Positions 16,029-32,343 of a DNA stretch of 64,000 nt are shown here, one piece after another. The stretch's first letter is position 1, and each line of letters starts with the position of its first letter. This DNA is from Paenibacillus_AB hodogayensis (GTDB taxonomy: Bacteria > Bacillota > Bacilli > Paenibacillales > NBRC-103111). Both the position numbers and the translations under genes were made by a program. The notes beneath the pieces are model-generated. The model searched no databases, was not told where the DNA came from, and was given only the letters and a program-made list of their open reading frames with translations. The stretch lies in the NCBI RefSeq assembly GCF_039536325.1, contig NZ_BAAAYO010000001.1:62001-126000 (forward strand), given 5' to 3'.

Positions 16029-17480
16029 CTACTTTCCTGCCGCCGGCACGGCGTCATCAGCCGGCCGGGACGGTGCGCGCTTGCGCATCGTGGCGGCGGC
16101 ATCCGCATCGCGGATCGTCAGCGCGAACGACAGCCCGATCAGCAGGAAGGCCGCGGCGCCGAAGAGGGCGATCCGGTAAGCGGTCAGATCGGCCGGTCCT
16201 GCTTCGGCCGCACCACTTGCTGCCGGGCCGAGCGCGCTCAGCACGGCGGCCAGAACGGCTACGCCGAGAGCGGAGCCGAGCCGGTTTTGAACGGTAAACA
16301 AGGTCGACGCCCGTCCCATCGAAGGCGGGGGAACATTCGCGAACGAGGCGACCTGCACCGCCCCGACGGCATGGCCGAGCGTAACGCCGATGCCGAACAT
16401 CAGCGCGCGCAGCCCCCATGGATTGCTATCCTGACCGCTCAGCGCGAGCGCCGCGAAGACGACGATAGCCCCAAGCAGCGCCGCGCACACCAGCCGACGC
16501 GGACCGAACCGCTGGTAAGACCAAGGAACGAGCTGGGAGGCCAGCATCAAGCCGAGCGCCTCTGGGAACGTCGTCAGGCCGGTTTCGAGCGCAGACGCCT
16601 GACGCGCTTCCTGGTACATGAGCGGAAAGACGTACAGCATGCCGAGCAGACCCGCGGCCGAGCAGACCGATACGAGACCCATCGTCCGGAACAATCGATC
16701 GCCAAGCAGCCGCAGGTTGAGCATCGGCTGGGCGACGCGCAGCTCGACGAAGACGAGCGCCGCGAGCAGAAGCAGTCCCGCGGCGACTGCGCCGACAATG
16801 ACGGGCGAGCCCCACCCGTGCGCCGCGCCTTCGCTCAAGGCGTAGACGGCCAGAGCGAAGCCTGGGGCGGACAGCAGGAAGCCGGCCCAATCGAGCCTCC
16901 CCGCGCCGGGCTCGGCATGCTCGCGCAAGTAAAGCAGCCCAAACAGCAGAGCGAATGCGCCAATCGGCAGATTGATGTAAAAGATCCACCGCCATGACAA
17001 AGCGTCCACGAGCAGGCCGCTGACGATCGGCCCCAGCGCCGGGGCGACGGCAATCGGCAGCACGAGCGTTCGCGATACCTTCGCCCGCTCCTGCGGCGGG
17101 AACGTCCGGAACAGCATAGCCATTCCGACCGGCGTGAGCAGCCCGCCGCCGGCGCCCTGAAGCACGCGGTACAAAGTCAGCTCGCTGATGCTCCCCGCCG
17201 TTCCGCAGAGCGCGGAAGCCGCCGTAAACGCGCCGAGCGCGAGCAGGAATACCCGCTTCGTCCCCCAACGGTCGCCCAGCCATCCGGCAACGGGAATGAC
17301 GACCGCCAGACTGACCAAGTACCCGATATTGATCGAGCCGGCCGCCGCCGGGGCGACCCCGAGATCGCCCGAGATCGTCCGCAGCGCCACGTTGACGATC
17401 GTCGCATCCATGGCGGCCATGAACATCGCGGCCACGTACACGATGCTGACGACGGCTTTCGGATCAAGCCTCCGGCTCAT
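16029..17480 (-). CDS. MFS drug/siderophore exporter, DHA2 (14-helix) family
   Basis: 483-residue major facilitator of the EmrB/QacA (DHA2) type. Visible motifs: MDATIVNVAL in helix 1, GDRWGTKRVF (motif A), RVLQGAGGG, and VAPALGPIVSGLL with WRWIFYINLPIG (motif C region). About 14 membrane helices. It overlaps the MbtH gene by 17 bp at the end of the siderophore operon, so it is most likely the exporter of the finished catecholate. In Bacillus bacillibactin export is by a different MFS protein (YmfD), so this is a position-based assignment. It ends before the shared bidirectional terminator. Confidence 0.88.
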   Translation of the reverse strand: MSRRLDPKAVVSIVYVAAMFMAAMDATIVNVALRTISGDLGVAPAAAGSINIGYLVSLAVVIPVAGWLGDRWGTKRVFLLALGAFTAASALCGTAGSISELTLYRVLQGAGGGLLTPVGMAMLFRTFPPQERAKVSRTLVLPIAVAPALGPIVSGLLVDALSWRWIFYINLPIGAFALLFGLLYLREHAEPGAGRLDWAGFLLSAPGFALAVYALSEGAAHGWGSPVIVGAVAAGLLLLAALVFVELRVAQPMLNLRLLGDRLFRTMGLVSVCSAAGLLGMLYVFPLMYQEARQASALETGLTTFPEALGLMLASQLVPWSYQRFGPRRLVCAALLGAIVVFAALALSGQDSNPWGLRALMFGIGVTLGHAVGAVQVASFANVPPPSMGRASTLFTVQNRLGSALGVAVLAAVLSALGPAASGAAEAGPADLTAYRIALFGAAAFLLIGLSFALTIRDADAAATMRKRAPSRPADDAVPAAGK

Positions 17481-17695
17481 CGCCGTTCACCCCGTCCGCG
17501 CCCGGCAGCGCGGCCGCTTGCCGCAGGCTGAGCGGACGCATGTCGGTCCATTGCGCCCCGATATAGTCGAGGCAGGCGTGCCGGCTTTGCCGCTCATAGA
17601 CGACCTGCCAACCGCTCGGCACGTCCACGAAGGCCGGCCACAGCGAATATTGGCCTTCCTCGTTGATCAGCACCTGATAGACGCCGTCGGCTTGC

Positions 17696-17712
<17 letters not shown>
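17464..17712 (-). CDS. MbtH-like NRPS accessory protein
   Basis: 82-residue MbtH-family protein; these bind adenylation domains and activate or stabilise them. Conserved features are present: NPFEQ at the N-terminus, NEEGQYSLWP with the family tryptophan, VPSGW, and C..YI...WTDMRPLSLR near the C-terminus. The sequence overlaps both the NRPS stop (17696-17712) and the start of the MFS gene, showing tight coupling in the siderophore operon. It corresponds to the small MbtH protein found after dhbF in Bacillus. Its partner is expected to be DhbF, whose two adenylation domains lie in the gene just upstream. Confidence 0.93.
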
Positions 17713-24952
<7,240 letters not shown>

Positions 24953-24957
24953 AAGCG

Positions 24958-26100
24958 CTACCTCCTTCCTATCGCAAAATAGTCGCCATTCGGCAAAACC
25001 GCCTGCGCCCGCGACGACAGCAGCCCCCACCAGGCGTCAAGCGTTGGCCGCTCGGCCAGCTCGACGAAGGAGATTTCCGCGCCGGCACGGCGCCAGCGCT
25101 CCACGAGACTCATCATGCGAACCGAATCGAGTCCCAAGTCGATCAGGTTATCCGCCTCTCCGATCGTCGACGGCGCCTCGCCGACAAGCTCGGCCACCTG
25201 CTCGCGGACGAGCCGGAGCGACAGCGCCTGCCCCGGCGAACCCTCGACCGCCGAAGAAAGCCCAGACTCTGCCGCAGCCTCGATGTCGGACGCCGACTCC
25301 GCGACGACGGGTACACCGCCCGATGCCGCCCGAGACGATTCGCGGCCGAACGCCGCCGCTTCGCTTATTGCCGTGACCGTACCGTGCGATGGCTTATGGG
25401 CGGCAAGTCGTTCCGCAACCCCCGCCGGAGCCGACGCTTCCGCCCTATGCGAGCCATCCCCGTCCGGCTGCAGCTCGTCCAACAGCCGCTGCGCGGACAG
25501 CACGACGGCGCAGCGCTCGGCGGCATACGTAAGCGCCATGCGATGGTGATCGGCGCTGAAGTCCGCCACGGCGTCGGCGACGAAGAAAGGCTGAACGTCC
25601 TGCATGAAGGCGTCGCACGCCGTCATCAGGCAGCCGATGTGCGCGTAGATGCCGCAGACGATCAACTGGTCGCGACCGGCCTTGTGCAGCAGCTCCAGCA
25701 AATTCGTTTTGCAGAAGGCGCTGTACCGCCATTTGGTCAGCACGGTATCTCCTTCTACCGGCGCCAGCTCCTCGACAATCCGCTTCTGGTAAGGGCCGTC
25801 GTCGATGCCCGGACCCCAAAAGTCGAGCAGCAGAGCCCGCTGCTCGGGCGTCTGCCCGCCGGGCTGCGCCGTGTAAATGACTGGAATGCCCAGGCCGGAG
25901 CATACGCTGCGCAGCCGTTTAATGTTCGCCAGCAGCTCCGAAGCCGGAGATTGGCCGGCCGTAAACGCATCTAGGAAATATTGCTGCATGTCATGGATCA
26001 GCAAAACCGAACGTCCGGCTTCCGGCTTCCAAGACACTTTATTGTTCGGCAAATCGGATGCCGTCGGCATCGTATATGGCAATATGGCAGGAAGCGCCAC
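24958..26100 (-). CDS. dhbB: Isochorismatase / aryl carrier protein DhbB with long linker
   Basis: 380-residue bifunctional protein. Residues 1-210 are the isochorismatase domain (Asp37 in LLIHDMQQYF, Lys123, and the GIYAHIGCLMTACDAF loop), converting isochorismate to 2,3-dihydro-2,3-dihydroxybenzoate. Residues about 296-365 are the aryl carrier domain with phosphopantetheine site Ser326 in DLGLDSVRMM. Between them is an Ala/Ser/Glu-rich linker of roughly 85 residues; B. subtilis DhbB has only about 312 residues in total, so this linker is unusually long. The start is a GTG at 26100 with GAGG 7 bases before it. The carrier receives DHB from DhbE and passes it to C1 of DhbF. Confidence 0.93.
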   Translation of the reverse strand: MALPAILPYTMPTASDLPNNKVSWKPEAGRSVLLIHDMQQYFLDAFTAGQSPASELLANIKRLRSVCSGLGIPVIYTAQPGGQTPEQRALLLDFWGPGIDDGPYQKRIVEELAPVEGDTVLTKWRYSAFCKTNLLELLHKAGRDQLIVCGIYAHIGCLMTACDAFMQDVQPFFVADAVADFSADHHRMALTYAAERCAVVLSAQRLLDELQPDGDGSHRAEASAPAGVAERLAAHKPSHGTVTAISEAAAFGRESSRAASGGVPVVAESASDIEAAAESGLSSAVEGSPGQALSLRLVREQVAELVGEAPSTIGEADNLIDLGLDSVRMMSLVERWRRAGAEISFVELAERPTLDAWWGLLSSRAQAVLPNGDYFAIGRR

Positions 26101-26148
26101 GATGATCCCTCATTTCTTCGTATGGTTTCCGTTCCGTATTCCGTCCGC

Positions 26149-27777
26149 TCACGCTTCGATTCCCGACAACGGCCGCAGCTTGGCCGTTATCGTCTCGCGC
26201 AGCGCCTTCTTGCTTACTTTGCCGACCGGCGTTTGCGGAAATGCGTCCGTAATCTCCACCCGGTCCGGCAGCTTGTAGCCGGCCAGCCCCCGCTCGCGCA
26301 AAAACGCGCGCAGCTCGCCCGCGGAAGGGGCGGCGCCGCGGGGAATGATGAACGCGCACGTCCGCTCGCCGAGAAAATCGTCGGGCATCGCCACGACAGC
26401 GGCGTCGTGAACGGCCGGATGGGCGAGCAGATGGTTCTCGACTTCTTCCGCCGCGACCTTTTCCCCGCCGCGGTTGATCTGGTCCTTGGCCCGCCCCTCG
26501 ACGACCAGATTGCCTTCCGGCGTCAGCCGTACGAGATCGCCGGTCCGGTAAAACCCGTCGCTCGTAAACGCCTTGGCGTTATGCTCGGCAGCGTTATAGT
26601 AGCCCCGTATCGTATAAGGGCCCCGGGTTAGCAGCTGCCCGGTTCCGCCCGCTTCGACCTCCCGGTCCTCCTCGTCCACGATGCGGATTTCGTCGTAGGG
26701 AGACATCGGCCGGCCCTGGGTATGAACGATGACGTCCTCCGGGTCGTCGAGACGGGTGTAGTTGACCAATCCTTCGGCCATGCCATACACCTGCTGCAAG
26801 GTGCAGCCGAGCACGGAGCGCACGCGGCGCGCGGCCTCGGGGCTGAATTTGGCGCCGCCGACCTGCAGCACCCGCAGGCTGGACAAGTCGCAGCGGCGGC
26901 CCGCAGCCGCCTCGAGCCAGATCAGGGCGAGCGGCGGGACAAGCGCCGTCATGGTCACGCCCTCGCGGGCGATAAGCGGGAACGCTACGTCCGGACTCGG
27001 CGAAGAGGCGAGCACGATTTTGCCGCCGGCGTACAGCGTCCCCAGAATGCCCGGCGAGCTGAGCGGAAAGTTGTGGGCCGCCGGAAGAGCCGCCATATAT
27101 ACGGTAGAGTCGTCCAATCGGCATACGTCGGCGCTCGCCCGCAGGCTGTATATATAATCGTCGTGCGTGCGCGGAATCAGCTTCGGCAGCCCGGTGCTTC
27201 CCCCGGACAGCTGCATAAAGGCGACATCGGCCGAACCCGGTTCAGGCAGATCGACCGGATCGGCGTACAAGCCGGCAAGCGCCGTAAACTCCCCGGGGTC
27301 GCCGGCCACGATAATATGGCGCAGCGCTGCCGGGTTCCGGTCCCGCACCTGACGCGCCAGACTACGGTAATCGAAGCCGTCGTGAACGTCCGGGACGATG
27401 TAGGCCACGGCTTCGGCAAATTCGCAGAAATAACCGATCTCGCTGCTCCGGTGCGTCGGCAGCGCAAACACGGGCAAGGCTCCGAGCCGGAACAGCGCGA
27501 AGCAGACCTCGACAAACGCGGCGCTGTTGGGCAGCTGCAGCACGACCCTGTCGCCCGTCCGGATGCCGAGCGCGTGCAGGCCGGCGGCCAAACGGTCGGC
27601 TCTGACGTCAAGCTCCGCATACGTCAGTCGGATGTCCCCGGCGACGACAGCCGGACGGTCTCCATGCGCGCTCGCCCGTTCCCGCAGCATGGCTCCGAAC
27701 GTTTCTCCTCTCCAGCAGCCCGTCTCGCGGTACAGGTCGGCAAAAGCTTTCGGCCACGCGGGGCATGTCGGCATCAT
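26149..27777 (-). CDS. dhbE: 2,3-dihydroxybenzoate-AMP ligase DhbE
   Basis: 542-residue stand-alone adenylating enzyme that activates 2,3-dihydroxybenzoate with ATP and loads it on the DhbB carrier. Motifs: LSGGSTGLPKLIPRTHDDY (phosphate loop), AAHNFPLSSPG (the Asn that replaces the amino-acid-binding Asp in aryl acid activators), QQVYGMAEGLVNYT, YRTGDLVR, and the C-terminal lysine in VGKVSKKAL. The ATG at 27777 is preceded by AGGAGG (27790-27785) at 7 bases; the longer open frame continues into dhbC in another frame and is spurious. It follows dhbC by 28 bp. Confidence 0.95.
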   Translation of the reverse strand: MMPTCPAWPKAFADLYRETGCWRGETFGAMLRERASAHGDRPAVVAGDIRLTYAELDVRADRLAAGLHALGIRTGDRVVLQLPNSAAFVEVCFALFRLGALPVFALPTHRSSEIGYFCEFAEAVAYIVPDVHDGFDYRSLARQVRDRNPAALRHIIVAGDPGEFTALAGLYADPVDLPEPGSADVAFMQLSGGSTGLPKLIPRTHDDYIYSLRASADVCRLDDSTVYMAALPAAHNFPLSSPGILGTLYAGGKIVLASSPSPDVAFPLIAREGVTMTALVPPLALIWLEAAAGRRCDLSSLRVLQVGGAKFSPEAARRVRSVLGCTLQQVYGMAEGLVNYTRLDDPEDVIVHTQGRPMSPYDEIRIVDEEDREVEAGGTGQLLTRGPYTIRGYYNAAEHNAKAFTSDGFYRTGDLVRLTPEGNLVVEGRAKDQINRGGEKVAAEEVENHLLAHPAVHDAAVVAMPDDFLGERTCAFIIPRGAAPSAGELRAFLRERGLAGYKLPDRVEITDAFPQTPVGKVSKKALRETITAKLRPLSGIEA

Positions 27778-27805
27778 TAATATCCCTCCTGAATGATCAT
27801 CTCGG

Positions 27806-29044
27806 TTATTCCCCGGCAAAGCCCATGGCGGACAGCATCGTGCGGAACTTGGCGGATGTCTCCGCCAGCTCGGCCGCGGCGCTCGACTCGGCGACGACGC
27901 CCGCTCCCGCGAACAAGCGAAGCGAACGGTCCGCAACCTCCGCGCAGCGGATCGTGACGATCCATTCGCCGTCCCCCGCCGCATCGCACCAGCCGACCAT
28001 GCCCGTATAATAACCGCGGTCGAACGGCTCGATCTCGCGGATGGCCTCCCTCGCCCGATCAGTCGGCGCGCCGCATACGGCAGGCGTCGGATGAAGCGCG
28101 ATGGCCAGCGCCAACGAAGAGGTCGCGGCATCGGCGAGCTCGCCGCGTATTTCGCTCGACAAGTGCCACATCGCAGCGGTCCGGGTCAGCGAAGGCTTAG
28201 CTGGAACGTCCAGCTGCCGGCAATAGGGGCGCAGCGCCGCCGCTACGGCATCCACGACGACGGCGTGCTCGTGCAGGTCTTTGGGCGACTCGAGCAAAGC
28301 GGCGGCCCTGCGGCGATCCTCGGCCGGATCTTCGCTGCGCGGCGCGGACCCGGCCAGCGGATTGGCCGTCACCTGCAGGCCGACTCGCGAGACGAGCAGC
28401 TCCGGGCTCGCTCCGATCAGCGTACGGCTCCCCGCCAGCCGGTTCAACCGATCCGCACGGGCTTGGCCCTGCTCCGTTTCCCGGTCGGGCAAATGGACGG
28501 CGAACGTATAACCGGAAGCATTGTTCCCGGCTAGCCGGCGCAGCAGCTGTCCGATATTCACCGATGTCGGCGAAGTCAGATGCAGCGAGCGAGACAGCAC
28601 GATTTTATCTAGCTCGCCGGAACGGAGCCTCTCCAGTCCCCGTTCGACCCCGCGCTCGTACAGCTCAGGTTCCGGAACCGGAAGTACCGTGTAAGCCGCT
28701 GCCGGCGGCTGCCCGGCCTGATCGGCCAAGCCCGTTCCAAGCGGTCCGGCGCGGCGCAGCGATGCCGGTACGACCAGCTGCGCGGGGGCCGTATGGTCGA
28801 ACGGAATGGCGCCGACGACGACCGGCATGCCGTAACCCGGCGGGCGGATCGCGCTGAGCAGCGCGGTTACGCGGCCCGGCAGCCTTTCCAGCGCCCCCGG
28901 GCCGCTCTCTTCCGGCACGGCCGCTATCGCGCCCTCGGCCAGCAGCGTATAGCGCGAAGTAGACAAGAAGAACGGCGAGCCCGCCCGATAGTCGTCGAGC
29001 AGTCGGATGGCAAGCTCTTCTGTAGCAACAGCTTGTTCAATCAT
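27806..29044 (-). CDS. dhbC: Isochorismate synthase DhbC
   Basis: 412-residue chorismate-utilising enzyme of the MenF/EntC/DhbC family, catalysing chorismate to isochorismate, the first committed step to 2,3-DHB. Conserved blocks: LDKIVLSRSLHL, LIGASPELLVSR, the TANPLAGSAPR loop, HLSSEIRGEL, ALHPTPAVCGAP and the C-terminal IRCAEV/GAGVV metal region. Length is near that of B. subtilis DhbC (398). The ATG follows AAGGGG. It sits between dhbA (34 bp upstream) and dhbE in the standard A-C-E-B-F order. Confidence 0.95.
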   Translation of the reverse strand: MIEQAVATEELAIRLLDDYRAGSPFFLSTSRYTLLAEGAIAAVPEESGPGALERLPGRVTALLSAIRPPGYGMPVVVGAIPFDHTAPAQLVVPASLRRAGPLGTGLADQAGQPPAAAYTVLPVPEPELYERGVERGLERLRSGELDKIVLSRSLHLTSPTSVNIGQLLRRLAGNNASGYTFAVHLPDRETEQGQARADRLNRLAGSRTLIGASPELLVSRVGLQVTANPLAGSAPRSEDPAEDRRRAAALLESPKDLHEHAVVVDAVAAALRPYCRQLDVPAKPSLTRTAAMWHLSSEIRGELADAATSSLALAIALHPTPAVCGAPTDRAREAIREIEPFDRGYYTGMVGWCDAAGDGEWIVTIRCAEVADRSLRLFAGAGVVAESSAAAELAETSAKFRTMLSAMGFAGE

Positions 29045-29078
29045 TTCCGCAATCCCCTTTCAAATCGGAATGGTATAT

Positions 29079-29867
29079 TCAAAGGGTGGCGCCGCCGTCG
29101 ACGCGCAAGTTTTGCAGCGTAATATGCTTGGCCCGATCCGAAACCAAAAATACGACGGCGTCGGCGATATCCGCAGGCGTCGCGATTTTGCCGAGCGGAA
29201 TGCCCAGCTTGTACGTCTCCGGCGAGCCGGCCACGGCAGCCTGCTCCCCGGTCGCCTCGTCCTGCCAGAGCGCCCGCTGCATCGCCGTATCCGTCGAGCC
29301 GGGTGACACCACATTGCAGCGGATGCGCGATTCGGCGTATTCGAGCCCCAAGCATTTCGTAAACATCGTCGCCGCCGCCTTTGATGCCGCATAAGCGGCC
29401 ATATGCATGCGCGGCACGTCGGAGGCGTTGGAGCCGACCGTGACGATCGCGCCGCTCCGGCGCGCCGCCATGCGGCGGACGACGGAACGGGACACGCAGA
29501 ACACGCCGGTCGCATTGACAGCGAACGTGGCCGCCCAATCTTCGTCGCTCGTCGACGCGATCGGACCGGGACGAAGAATGCCCGCCACATTGACCAGGAT
29601 GCCGATCGGTCCGAGCTCCTCCTCGATCCGCCCGACAGTCTGCTCCACGACGGCACTGTCGGCCACGTCCGCCGGATAAGCCCGCGCGGACAATCCGTCC
29701 GCACTGCCGCGCCAATCGGCAACAGCCGCCTCCAGCTTCGCCGCGTCGCGGTCCATCGCTGCCACCCGGGCGCCGTATTCGGCAAGTGCGCGCGCCACCG
29801 CTGCCCCGATGCCTTGCGCAGCCCCCGTGACGAGGGCCGTCTTGCCTTTGATTCCCCAATCGTCCAT
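29079..29867 (-). CDS. dhbA: 2,3-dihydro-2,3-dihydroxybenzoate dehydrogenase DhbA
   Basis: 262-residue short-chain dehydrogenase that oxidises 2,3-dihydro-2,3-dihydroxybenzoate to 2,3-DHB with NAD+. Rossmann motif TGAAQGIGAAVA near residue 14, NVAGIL in place of the usual NNAG, and the catalytic Tyr-x-x-x-Lys in AAYAASKAAAT. SDRs alone are not diagnostic, but the position directly before dhbC in an otherwise complete dhb operon makes the assignment strong. The ATG at 29867 has AAGGAG upstream. Confidence 0.92.
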   Translation of the reverse strand: MDDWGIKGKTALVTGAAQGIGAAVARALAEYGARVAAMDRDAAKLEAAVADWRGSADGLSARAYPADVADSAVVEQTVGRIEEELGPIGILVNVAGILRPGPIASTSDEDWAATFAVNATGVFCVSRSVVRRMAARRSGAIVTVGSNASDVPRMHMAAYAASKAAATMFTKCLGLEYAESRIRCNVVSPGSTDTAMQRALWQDEATGEQAAVAGSPETYKLGIPLGKIATPADIADAVVFLVSDRAKHITLQNLRVDGGATL

Positions 29868-29922
29868 CTGCCCGGCTCCTTTCTTCGAGTTATAGCATCT
29901 TGTTGCGCGTCCAAAGGGGCTT

Positions 29923-30771
29923 TTAACCGAACCGGATCGCCCGACTGACGAGAACGGGCAGCACGGAGATGTGCCCCTCTCCTTCGAACTCCTTGTATTC
30001 CACGCGCAGCCCGCGGCCGTTCCAGGCCGAAAGCCGCTCAGTCAGCTCCTTGGCGTTATGGTTCATGCCGCTCTTGTGGCCTTGCTCCAGCTCGCCGACC
30101 GCAATCAACAGCGCGGCATCCGGAGACTCCCGCTCCAGACGGGAAACGAAATGCGCCTCCTGCTCCTGCAGAAGCCGATTGCCCCAATGGATGGACGGGC
30201 TTCCCGCGATATAAGTGCGGAACGCCGTGGGCTTCGTGAACAGCGTGTGGAGCACGAACAGCCCCCCGAGCGAATGGCCGAACAGCGTGCGGCGGCGGCT
30301 GTCGATCGGATATTCGCTCTCGATCGCCGGCTTCAAGTCGTCTTCGATAAACGAAAAAAACGACTCCGCCCCTCCATGCTCAGGCCAAGGACCGCCTCCG
30401 CCCGGCCGGACCGGAAGCTCGGAGGCCGGCACGGGAAGCGTAAAATCGTAATAGCGCGAAGGCGCGAACGGCGCCTCCGTGCGGTATCCGATGCCGACGA
30501 TAACGGCCGGAGCGACTCCGGTTTTCTCCGGCCGCCCTCCCTGCACGCGAATCGCTTCTACCATCGTCCCGAATACCGAATTCGCATCAAGCAAATAAAT
30601 GACTGGAAACCCCTCGGGCGGAGGGCCGGCAGCGGGCATCGCCACCGTTATGCGGTATTCCCGTCCGCTTGCGCTAGCGCGCATATGGCGCTGCTCCGTC
30701 CTCGGCAGAACAACCTCCCCTTCGCTTGGCGGAAGCTTGCTTGCGGTCTGCTGCATTGGATTGTCCGTCAA
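29923..30771 (-). CDS. Alpha/beta-hydrolase, probable siderophore esterase (first gene of the dhb operon)
   Basis: 282-residue predicted cytosolic esterase of the enterochelin-esterase/IroE/BesA type. Nucleophile serine in LFGHSLGGLFVLH, GSPSIHWGN after it, and a C-terminal histidine in EGHISV complete a catalytic triad. Such enzymes hydrolyse the triester backbone of ferri-enterobactin or ferri-bacillibactin to release iron. The best start is a TTG at 30771 (AAGGAAGG 6 bases before it); longer frames run back into the Fur box. It lies just downstream of the Fur-controlled promoter and 55 bp before dhbA, so it leads the biosynthetic operon. A second, different esterase is encoded in the uptake operon at 37.5 kb. 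The start remains uncertain. Confidence 0.82.
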   Translation of the reverse strand: MTDNPMQQTASKLPPSEGEVVLPRTEQRHMRASASGREYRITVAMPAAGPPPEGFPVIYLLDANSVFGTMVEAIRVQGGRPEKTGVAPAVIVGIGYRTEAPFAPSRYYDFTLPVPASELPVRPGGGGPWPEHGGAESFFSFIEDDLKPAIESEYPIDSRRRTLFGHSLGGLFVLHTLFTKPTAFRTYIAGSPSIHWGNRLLQEQEAHFVSRLERESPDAALLIAVGELEQGHKSGMNHNAKELTERLSAWNGRGLRVEYKEFEGEGHISVLPVLVSRAIRFG

Positions 30772-30824
30772 TCTGTCCCTTCCTTTCCGCATCAAATGAT
30801 TGAATGGCTTATTGTCAATCAAAT

Positions 30825-30843
30825 GATAATGATTATCGTTAAC
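30825..30843 (-). promoter_or_regulatory. Fur box of the dhb biosynthetic operon
   Basis: GATAATGATTATCGTTAAC matches the classical 19-bp Fur consensus at 17 positions. A TATAAT -10 on the minus strand lies directly upstream (30850-30845), so iron-loaded Fur would block the operon start. No clear -35 is visible. Confidence 0.88.
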
Positions 30844-30850
30844 AATTATA

Positions 30851-31146
30851 AAGCAGCGGTTATTTCCAGACCATGGACAATATCCGGAACTGCTGTTTCA
30901 CAATTTCCGGAAATCCCCAGTTATCCTTTTTCACCCCATGCCAAATAAGCGGAAACGAAAGATCAGTAAGTCCGTTACATTCCGAAAGGGATAGCCTTGC
31001 CGCTCAGACATCTTGTTTTCAACTCCCGGATTGAAAAGGATTCAGCGGAATGGAGTCGAAAGCCAAAACTCGCTGCGCCCGTTCCATGAAGTGATCGTTC
31101 AACTCAACTATCCGTTGAATGAAGGGTTTCAACGTCCTTTAACAAT
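30851..31146. other. Gene-free stretch between the dhb operon and the response regulator
   Basis: About 300 bp beyond the dhb promoter. It holds a small inverted repeat (TTCAAC/GTTGAA, about 31094-31115) and a weak 75-codon open frame (31013-31240) without a ribosome site that runs into the response regulator's terminator and stop codon region. I see no convincing gene, RNA or promoter in it. Confidence 0.4.
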
Positions 31147-31190
31147 AGAAAAAACCGCGCAGCATCAAGGCTTCGCGGTTCGTTCAAGGT
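31147..31190 (-). terminator. Terminator after the response regulator
   Basis: Minus strand: AACCGCG (31190-31184) pairs with CGCGGTT (31159-31153), with further pairing of GAAGCC and TGC-rich bases inside the loop, followed by a T-run (31154-31149). Confidence 0.8.
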
Positions 31191-31197
31191 TCGGCTA

Positions 31198-32343
31198 TTA
31201 TTTTTTATCGGAAAACCGGCTGAGCAGCATGTCGTATTGACGGATCAGTTCCCCTGGCGGACGAATGCCGAGTTCCCGGCTGAGCAGCCGCACATAATCG
31301 GTATACAGGGCGGTCAACCCTTTTTTGTCCCCGGTCATCTCGCGGATCGTCAGCAGATGGCGCAACACCGTCTCATCCAGCGGATTTCGCTCGTTCAGCT
31401 TGAGCAGCAGCTTCGACGCGGTGGCCGTATCGTTCAGCGCGATCAGCACCGCAGCCAGACGCTTGACGAACGAGGCGTACAAGTCCGCATAACGTTCCGT
31501 TTCGTAAATCGCCCATACATACGCTTTGTCCCCGAACAGATCGCCCGTATACAGCCGTTCGATATGCAGCGCCCGCTCCACATTCCCGGCGTCGATGACT
31601 TGCAGCTGCTCCGCTCGCCTTTCGAATTCCGCATAGTCGATAACGGGATCTATCAATTCGAGCGCGTAGCCGTCGTTCTCCGAGCGTACGACCTCGCGCA
31701 AGCCGAGCGGCTCCAGCGACTTGCGCAATTGATACACCGTCGTATTCAGGTAGCCCTCCGCATTGGTCTGCATGCCTCCGAAAATATCCGTGACGAGCCT
31801 GGATCGGGGAATCCGCTTGCCGAGGTGAAGAAGCAAATAAGCGAACAGCTCCGCGCACTTTCGCGAAATCCACTTGACCCGTCCTATCGCATTGCTCACC
31901 GCAACGTCGCCAAGCATCGTCAGGACCGTCGGTCCGGCAAGGGCGGGAGTCGGAGCCGACTGAGAAGGCGCGTGAACGGTCCGCTGGTTCGCTAGCGCGC
32001 GATTGACCGTACGCTGCAGCCGTTCCTGGGAAACGGGCTTCACCAAATAATCCAGCACGGAAAGCTCGTAAGCTTTCAAGGCGAACTCCTTGTGCGAGGT
32101 GACGAAGACGATCTGCACCGGAGAACCCGCGTCCTCCATTTTAGCGGCAAACTCCATCCCGCTCTCTCCCGGCATCGAGAGGTCTACGAAAGCCAGACCG
32201 ATATCGGCGTTTTCCCGCAAAAAAGCGGATGCCGACCGCGTATCGGTAAAAGCGCCCGCCACGTCAATGTCGGGCAGCTTGACCAGCATTTTGCGCAGGA
32301 TCAAATGCATCGTCGGCTCATCGTCCACCAAAATTACTTTCAT
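31198..32343 (-). CDS. Response regulator with receiver, winged-helix and BTAD domains
   Basis: 381-residue regulator. Residues 1-120 are a receiver domain (acidic pair Asp7-Asp8, phospho-acceptor Asp54 in FVDLSMPGESG, Lys in YLVKPVS). A winged-helix DNA-binding domain follows (about 150-230: RVKWISRKCAELFAYLLLHL, YLNTTVYQLRKSLE). The last 140 residues are a bacterial transcriptional activator (BTAD) helical domain, as in SARP-type regulators. The ATG at 32343 has AAGGAGG 6 bases before it; a nearer ATG at 32349 is too close to the site. It overlaps the upstream kinase gene by 26 bp, its cognate partner. It lies between siderophore synthesis and uptake operons; targets are unknown. Confidence 0.9.
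   Translation of the reverse strand: MKVILVDDEPTMHLILRKMLVKLPDIDVAGAFTDTRSASAFLRENADIGLAFVDLSMPGESGMEFAAKMEDAGSPVQIVFVTSHKEFALKAYELSVLDYLVKPVSQERLQRTVNRALANQRTVHAPSQSAPTPALAGPTVLTMLGDVAVSNAIGRVKWISRKCAELFAYLLLHLGKRIPRSRLVTDIFGGMQTNAEGYLNTTVYQLRKSLEPLGLREVVRSENDGYALELIDPVIDYAEFERRAEQLQVIDAGNVERALHIERLYTGDLFGDKAYVWAIYETERYADLYASFVKRLAAVLIALNDTATASKLLLKLNERNPLDETVLRHLLTIREMTGDKKGLTALYTDYVRLLSRELGIRPPGELIRQYDMLLSRFSDKK

Noticed and set aside
31013..31240. Possible 75-codon gene
   Set aside because: No ribosome site and it overlaps the terminator and stop codon of the response regulator.
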